Positions 44,166-64,000 of a stretch of DNA of 64,000 bases are shown here, piece by piece. The notes below the pieces were generated by a model. It had not been told where the DNA came from, did not search any database, and saw only the letters and a list, made by a program, of their open reading frames with translations. This DNA is from Gadus chalcogrammus (taxonomy: Eukaryota; Chordata; Actinopteri; Gadiformes; Gadidae), in NCBI RefSeq assembly GCF_026213295.1, contig NC_079428.1:8437539-8501538 (forward strand), read 5' to 3'. Position numbers and translations under genes: made by a program. Numbering within the stretch: the stretch's first letter is position 1; each line of letters starts with the position of its first letter.

Positions 44166-44238
44166 GGGGGATTAGCTCAGATGGTAGAGCGCTCGCTTAG
44201 CATGCGAGAAGTAGCGGGATCGATGCCCGCATCCTCCA
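44166..44238 (+). tRNA. tRNA-Ala (anticodon AGC)
   Basis: The 73-nt cloverleaf is complete: acceptor stem GGGGGAT/ATCCTCC, D arm GCTC...GAGC, anticodon stem CTCGC/GCGAG with loop TTAGCAT (AGC at 44,199-44,201), T stem GCGGG/CCCGC with loop ATCGATG, and discriminator A. The unusual T loop is the normal form of a known vertebrate tRNA-Ala(AGC) subfamily. There is no intron and no encoded CCA. A long T run starting at about 44,242 is a strong Pol III terminator. Confidence 0.96.
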
Positions 44239-44241
44239 ATC

Positions 44242-44259
44242 TTTTTTTTTTTTTTTTTT
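44242..44259 (+). terminator. RNA polymerase III T-run terminator
   Basis: About 18 consecutive T bases begin 3 bp downstream of the tRNA-Ala 3' end. Confidence 0.85.
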
Positions 44260-45229
44260 GTATGCAGAGCTATGTCCATTAATTCGACTATTTTTATGGT
44301 GTTTCCAGTTCAGTTTCATCTTCACCAAAAAAGAGACCCGCCAACCATTGTACCCAGAACGACAAGAACAATATCGTATACATGATTCTTTTTTTTTAAC
44401 TTAACAGTTAACTATTGTTATGTTTACTTGTTTAACTTTTAATCGTTATCTACTACATTACGTTCAACTCCTGTGTTTCGGTTTTAGTTTATTTTGCGAT
44501 TGTTTTCCTTTTAGTTTTTAGTTTAGTTTTAGTTTGCTAGATAGCAAGCTGTTGAAAAAGAATTAGAAATATAACAATATATAATATAACGTCTATTGAT
44601 AAGCACACAACTCCTTCAACTTCTTTCTCCAAAGCATATACCGGAAAAATCTTTGAAATTCTGAGGAAATTAAACATTTGTAGTCAAGAACACTAACGGA
44701 AGAAATATAAACATGACAAGAGTTAATTATGAAGGAAAAATGGTTAACAGAGATGTTCCCCTTACTTAGTGCCTTGCTGTGTCTTGGCAGACAGATTCTT
44801 GGAAACGAATGAGCCGGAATGTTGAATGCCTGATGAATTTCAGGTGCTATTCAATGTTGTGTTTCTTAAATGAGTGGCGATTACAGCATGTCATGGTCAG
44901 CTTATTCATAATGCTCTAATCAGGATTCGAACTTTCAACCTAAGGATCACCAGTACACGGCATTATCCTGTTTAACCACGGACATTCCTGAACTGCATGA
45001 AGCCTCAGTCATCCACATTATGAAAATGTCGATTGATAAGCACACATCAAGAAAACTCCAAGCACTGTTAATGGTATCCACCTAAAGATAGCCGTATATT
45101 ATAGAATAACAAAATGGTCATATGGTAAAATGGGTTGAGACTGTGGACGTTTGGCTTTTCTACGAAATTGTGGGAAAAGTAAAAAAATTAGAGCAGAAGA
45201 CCAGGTTAAAAAGATGCATCTGATTTTAG
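44260..45229. other. intergenic AT-rich DNA, no gene seen
   Basis: Unique-looking AT-rich sequence. A degenerate antisense tRNA-like stretch near 44,925-44,990 may be another SINE relic. No open frame of note. Confidence 0.5.
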
Positions 45230-45880
45230 AGATAAATATGATGAAAGAATTTTGATTCCAGGTCAATCTCGTAAGGAGAAATAAGGCTAGTTCATAATTT
45301 TTTTAAATAGCTCCAGGACGGATATATATATATGTCGGCCTAGGCCGGATCAATTGTGTTTTAATATCTTTAGCATTGATATTATTGCAATCCATTCTTT
45401 TTGTAGGCTACTCTGCTGTTGGCCTTGATGGGGAGATATTTTAACCCTTTTTAATCCCATTTTCCTGCGACATTCCTAAGTCTCCCCTGCGTCATAGCAC
45501 GTTTCAGCACCTTGTCAGTGGACAGGTAAAATCCTACGAACATCGTGAGTGAAGCGAATGCACGTTCAGTATCGTGGGAATGATCGAAAGAGCGAAGATC
45601 CATCGTTTTCGGGAAACTGGGCCCTGGTAAATCTGGTGAGGAGAAATAAGCCTAATTCATGATTTTTTACAATAGCGCCACCTTTGGATGCAGTATCACA
45701 AATTTGGGTTTATCGGTAACCATACCTGAACATTTCAAGAGTTTTTGACTTTAGGTATTGGCTGCAGTATGACTTTTACAGAATTTGAGGGGGAAAAAAA
45801 TACGTTACAGAAACAATAGGGGCCAAGCAGCGTTGCTGCTCAGACCCCTAAATACAACAAAATATTGCACGAGGTTTGAC
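45230..45880. mobile_element. diverged DNA-transposon-like repeat
   Basis: Two diverged copies of one segment (about 45,256-45,315 and 45,629-45,680, sharing GAGAAATAAG.CTA.TTCAT) lie 370 bp apart. At about 45,823-45,855 a palindromic stretch (GGGGCCAAGCAGCGTTGCTG, then CTCAGACCCC) resembles ends of abundant teleost repeats. No transposase frame is present. The classification is uncertain. Confidence 0.5.
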
Positions 45881-45902
45881 AACGAAACAATATGTCTGAC
45901 CT

Positions 45903-45908
45903 TTTATT
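45903..45908 (-). promoter_or_regulatory. haus4: HAUS4 polyadenylation signal
   Basis: AATAAA on the - strand, about 85 bp beyond the HAUS4 stop codon at 45,991-45,993. Confidence 0.7.
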
Positions 45909-45990
45909 TGACGAAAAAACTCAGTATGTACAAAAGACAACATTAATATAAAGGGACATAGCCAAGTAAGACGTTAGCTTTGTGTGATCT

Positions 45991-50630
<4,640 letters not shown>

Positions 50631-50682
50631 CAGATCAATAAAATCACGAATTTACGTGAGTTGTACTGCCGCTCTACTACAA

Positions 50683-50827
50683 CCAATGATAAACGTCTCG
50701 TACTAATAACGATGACACATTCGACGACTGTAGATTACGAAGTAACCATTCGAGTTGTTTATGTCTGTAAATGGACTTCCTGATTCAAGCTCAAGCCGCG
50801 CGCGTCTTCAACAAGCTTTGCTATTGG
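50683..50827 (-). promoter_or_regulatory. haus4: HAUS4 promoter region with CCAAT boxes
   Basis: A CCAAT pentamer at 50,683-50,687 and an inverted ATTGG at 50,823-50,827 lie 50-200 bp upstream of the HAUS4 start. A CG-rich segment (about 50,796-50,806) is between them. Paired CCAAT boxes bound by NF-Y are common in mitotic gene promoters. The assignment is an inference. Confidence 0.4.
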
Positions 50828-50849
50828 TTGAGTGGCCGTTTCCTCCTTC

Positions 50850-53600
50850 TATATCTTTTTTTTGGCTGTTCCAAACTATTAGTGGTGAATGACTGCCCCC
50901 ATCTGGTCGTCTTACCACCCTACACCTGTAGACAACTGCATCAGGAAGTATGGTCAAATATATATTTTTTATTACACCTTACTTCCTTAATATACGCACA
51001 TAATATAGCCTACATACTTATATAATTTATATATTCTGTTTGGAACTGAACAGGAAAATTATAGAGCATTTATGGTGGACATAAAAAACCTGCAATATGG
51101 CATTATTAATGGACTGTTATCCATGTGTGAGGCATTCATTGAATACAATAAAGGTGACCTTTTTTCACAGAGGTGTTGCTCTAAATAAAAATAAAAACGG
51201 TTCTGCTCTTTGTACGTACCAGGGCACAGGTAGTAGGCTAAACTAGTGAAGCTATAAGACATTGACCCTGGGCCATGGACCATGTGCCCTGGTACACAAA
51301 GGTAGAAGACTCATAATTTGTATTATAACAACAGCTTTGTTGGCCTTATATCACTATCCTACAGGGCCACACAGAATAAACATGCATATGCATACTTTCA
51401 ATGCAACTATTTACATTAAACACAAGAAGAAAAGCTATAAATAATGCAACTAACATTAGTCCCTGTTTTCATATGAAATATAGTGCGGCGCAAATATAGA
51501 ATGAAACAGTTGAGCTTATTTCTGCCCCTATATACCATTTGAGGAGGGACATTTTCACTGTCATGATCTGGTATTGCCCCTTCCTCTTGCCCTCACACAC
51601 CCACCCCACTTCCCCAAGACACGGAGAACCCAGTGAGCCGTAAGAACATAGGAACATTTGCTGCTGCTGTTTGCCCCTTCTGTCTGCTCCTTGTGGGGCT
51701 CTCCTTTGTAAGCGTTTTGATACTGGGACACCGGGATGGGAAAACCCTGATGAAGAGGGGGAGGCTGCATGAGGAAAACTTGGTGGAAGTTTAATTTAAG
51801 GGACAGGATTCAGTTTATATATATTTCTATGGAGTGACAACGATGATGATGATGATGAAGATGATGATGTTGATGATGAGGATGATGGTGGCAAATGTAG
51901 GAATTTTGATCATTAGTGATTATTAGTTTGGTGGTATTATCTCATAATGAAAGGCTTAATGATGCTGACATTACTAAATAGAATAGACATTATCAGGCCC
52001 CTTTCTTTTTTTTACATCTTTCTACTGCAAAACATGATAAGCCCCTTGATGATATTGTATTCATTATCTTGTCAGAGAATTATCTTTGAAATCAGCAGCA
52101 ATTTAGACATGATACCTAGAGAATTTCAATCTCTCCATGTTCTGTGATTTTACACCACTTGCCCTTAGCAACCTACGAGCGTGTCACCTCGGCCTACTTC
52201 TAGAGATCTAGAGCAGCGTGGCGTCACTTGTTTCCTCCCAGTTGGAGATGCAGGAAGGGTGCAGGCCAGGACGCTTCCCGTCAATAAAGCCGTAACACTT
52301 AACTGATTTACATCCCATAATAACACGCCTATCCTCCATCAGCCCGAGAGTTGTGATGCCGCCTGCTGCTCAGCATGCAGAGAGCTGAGTATGGTGACAT
52401 GACATGCAAGCTGTTCAGAAACGTTGACTTGTGTTAAATGTGTACGGTCAACGCCCCATCTGTCCTGTGCTGTGCACATGCTCAACATATTGTATTATGA
52501 TACTTCGTACACACTTTATTCGTTGTTGTTTTTTATATTTGAATGAAAGGAATGGGCTGGATAGGTTTGTGTCAAGGGCATTGACTACCACTGAACTCAG
52601 TTTGATTCCTAATGTCAGCAGCAAGTCCTGTCGTCATCTTTTAGCAATATATCTATCCTCTTTACTTGCTCGTTAAAGAAACTGATCTAATAATAATGAT
52701 AGTAATAAAACCTAAGAAGAACAATAGTTGAGCGCTGCATGCAGCACTCACCTAATAATTATAATTAACTATTTCGCTGGTTGCAATCTTCTTTCGACAC
52801 TTGACGAATCACTTGAAAAAGTCAGCCGATACTGTTCCAGCTACAATGCAGATGAGCGACACACATTTAGCCTGCAATCGCAATTCCTTAGTGTGATTGT
52901 AACGGCCTGGGTCCCCTTCTGACCATCTGATCTGTGCGGTTCACACAGCTGCTTCTTCTGGCAGCAGGTGTGGGACATATCTGTTCTTCCAGAAGCTTCC
53001 TCCTCTACTTCGTTGCTTTTTCTTAACCATGTCTTGTTCGTTGTTCTATTTAACTCTCCATTACTTTGGAACAACAGCAAGGAATTGTTATACCTTTGGG
53101 ATAACGAACGAAATAACTAAGTTAGAAAAGTTATACACTCCGACACAACCTTTTTGCTTTGCATTCACAGTTTGGAATAAAAAAAAACCTGCAACATATA
53201 GCATTAACACTTAACATTACATCATCGATTTTATATACTTTACATCTTGTTATAGTGCATGATCAGACAATACCTTACTTTGATATAACGTATAGTATAG
53301 GCCTATCAAATTGGTGCTCTCTACTCTGGTATAACCTACCATGGACTATTGACCCAATGGTACCGTTTTGCTGTATAGTAGTTTACACAATTGCCTGGTA
53401 GTGTGTTGCATACTGGTTCCTTAGTTATCAATGAGGGAGCAAAACCGGATGTACCGGGTCCAGTTAATTCGAGTACCGATATAACTGGCACGGAAGTAAA
53501 TCCAAATAGATCCGGATGGGATACAATGTCCAAATAGCCATTGGTGCAAAAACGTGAACCAACCTCTAATTAGAAAAACCAATCAACACACGCTACCTAG
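50850..53600. other. HAUS4-FXR2 divergent intergenic region
   Basis: AT-rich, mostly unique sequence. A (GAT)n run lies at about 51,842-51,890. No open frame with domain similarity or splice context was found. Confidence 0.55.
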
Positions 53601-53629
53601 ATCGACGACCTCTGTAGCCCAAATCCGCA

Positions 53630-54389
53630 GCCGGTATCGTGGCTGGGGCGGGGTCCTTTTTGCAATTGAGGGGGTGGGGTTCTTGGAGGTCATTCCAGTC
53701 CCTCGCCGATCCACTCTACTCAGCGTGCTTTTGAGGGGACGGGTGGTTGGAGTAAAGGATGGGCCGGGCTACAGTGCACCAACAACGCGTTTTTTTTTTG
53801 GAAGGAAGCCTAGCTGCACAACTGACATCACACAAACAAAGGAAGGAAATCCCGGTGACGACTCGCGGAAAAAAAGGGAGGATATACAAACAACGACTGC
53901 GCCCCAGGCGCGTACTGAAACACACGCAGTAAGATATAGCCCCTGTTTGATAGCTAGCGCCCCATTCAAAGACACCGAGGCACCGAGGTGTTAATAGCCT
54001 AGCCTAGCTAATTGCCCATTCGCTAGCATTCTCTGCCTGTAGTCTGAGCATCATTAGCTTCGTGGGCTCCGTTGACGCACGTCAGGGCTCGTCGGCCGGT
54101 GCGGTGTCATCCTGCTCAGTGAGCCCCACATTTTTACACACGGAACCGGCCGCTGGAGATAGCGTCTGCGGTGCCATCAGTCAACACCACCATCACCACC
54201 ACCTATCTCCCCGACCCCTTCACCTCAGCCCCTCTCCCTCCACCCTCCGACACACTGGAGATCCACAAGCGGCCGGGGAGCGGCGGCGGCGACGGGCCGG
54301 CCAGGCTGGGGGTTGTACCGGCTGAACCGCCGGGAGGCGGAGCGTCTCCGGACAAGTTGCCCGGCCGTGGTGAGCTACCGACGGCGAGC
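53630..54389 (+). promoter_or_regulatory. fxr2: GC-rich FXR2 promoter and 5'UTR
   Basis: Base composition changes from AT-rich to GC-rich with many CpGs, peaking at 54,250-54,430. The reading frame of the FXR2 start codon is open for over 200 bp upstream but contains no in-frame ATG. A non-AUG N-terminal extension is therefore possible in principle. Confidence 0.5.
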
Positions 54390-63506
<9,117 letters not shown>

Positions 63507-64000
63507 CAGGCAGGCAGGGGTCCAGCAAAGACCACCAGGCCCGGCAACATGAGGTGATATGAACAGGGCGCCCCCCTATCGCCACACAAACCCACACCCA
63601 TGTGCTTATTTTATGTTTCTACTCAACGCAAGCCACACTTCTCAATACATTTTGGAATAGCTTTGTATTTGTTTCACTAGTCTTTCTTTTTTTAGTGCCA
63701 GTTACTTGTTGATTCTACCATCGTATACATTCTAACTTTCAATGCATTCATGGTGTATTATAAAAAATAAATATACAAACAATTATCTTGCTGTGTGGTC
63801 TTGAACCCCCATTCCCAAGACAGACGCACCACTCCGTCATCTTAAGTTTACTAAAAGGCTGCCTTTCATTAAAGCATTTTAATGAAATGCAGAATTAAAC
63901 ACAGTATTTTGTGTTTGGTCGTGCTAGCTGCAGTTCGGCTGCAGCTGGGATGTTTTCCCCTGAGCATATGTTGAGTGTTATATCAGAGTGTGTCCTGCAG
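63507..64000. other. FXR2 intron at the right edge
   Basis: AT-rich intronic sequence with no recognised exon. The closing TCCTGCAG at 63,993-64,000 could be a splice acceptor for the next exon, which would lie just outside the window. Confidence 0.45.

Noticed and set aside
53554..53994. 146-codon frame upstream of FXR2
   Set aside because: No recognisable domain, lies in the GC-rich promoter/5'UTR region and lacks supporting splice sites.

Overview
This window looks like nuclear DNA of a ray-finned (teleost) fish. Three vertebrate genes with short GT-AG exons can be recognised: KDM6B/JMJD3 on the + strand, HAUS4 on the - strand and the 5' part of FXR2 on the + strand. Introns and intergenic DNA are crowded with (CA)n and (CT)n microsatellites and with small fish-type repeats. 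The exceptional dinucleotide-repeat density would fit a gadiform (cod-like) fish, but that is only an inference. Two runs of exactly 100 N mark assembly gaps.

Layout. 1-13.95 kb: no recognisable protein gene; a possible 3' end of an upstream transcript near 1.08 kb, two minisatellites, many microsatellites, one tRNA-derived SINE and an assembly gap. 13.95-39.24 kb: KDM6B, with a GC-rich promoter region, non-coding 5' exons at about 14.2-14.6, 22.4 and 25.2 kb, 20 coding exons from 25,634 to 37,745, and a 3'UTR with a polyA signal at 39,218. 39.3-44.0 kb: a roughly 4-kb imperfect inverted repeat whose arms are tandem tRNA-like units around an A/T-run core. The right arm stops at an assembly gap. 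44.17 kb: a well-formed tRNA-Ala(AGC). 44.3-45.9 kb: diverged transposon-derived DNA. 45.9-50.63 kb: HAUS4 on the - strand, with a 1.2-kb CAGTG-ended DNA transposon in one intron. 50.63-54.39 kb: divergent intergenic region. 54.39-64.0 kb: FXR2 exons 1 to about 10, the gene running off the right edge.

The genes do not form a pathway. KDM6B is an H3K27me3 demethylase, HAUS4 an augmin subunit needed for spindle microtubule nucleation, and FXR2 an FMRP-family RNA-binding protein. KDM6B and FXR2 are also on the same human chromosome arm (17p13.1), whereas human HAUS4 is on 14q11.2.

Sequence quality is uneven. KDM6B from about 32.2 kb onward and FXR2 from about 62.2 kb onward carry many one-base indels inside otherwise strongly conserved exons, while HAUS4 and the earlier exons are clean. 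I read these as assembly errors and not as pseudogenes. The most unusual structure is the tRNA-like foldback at 39.9-43.9 kb. Other points of interest are three smaller perfect hairpins, a kappaB/CRE pair in the KDM6B promoter, a ~200-residue ER/K helix inside KDM6B, a possible internal KDM6B promoter and an apparently missing HAUS4 exon.
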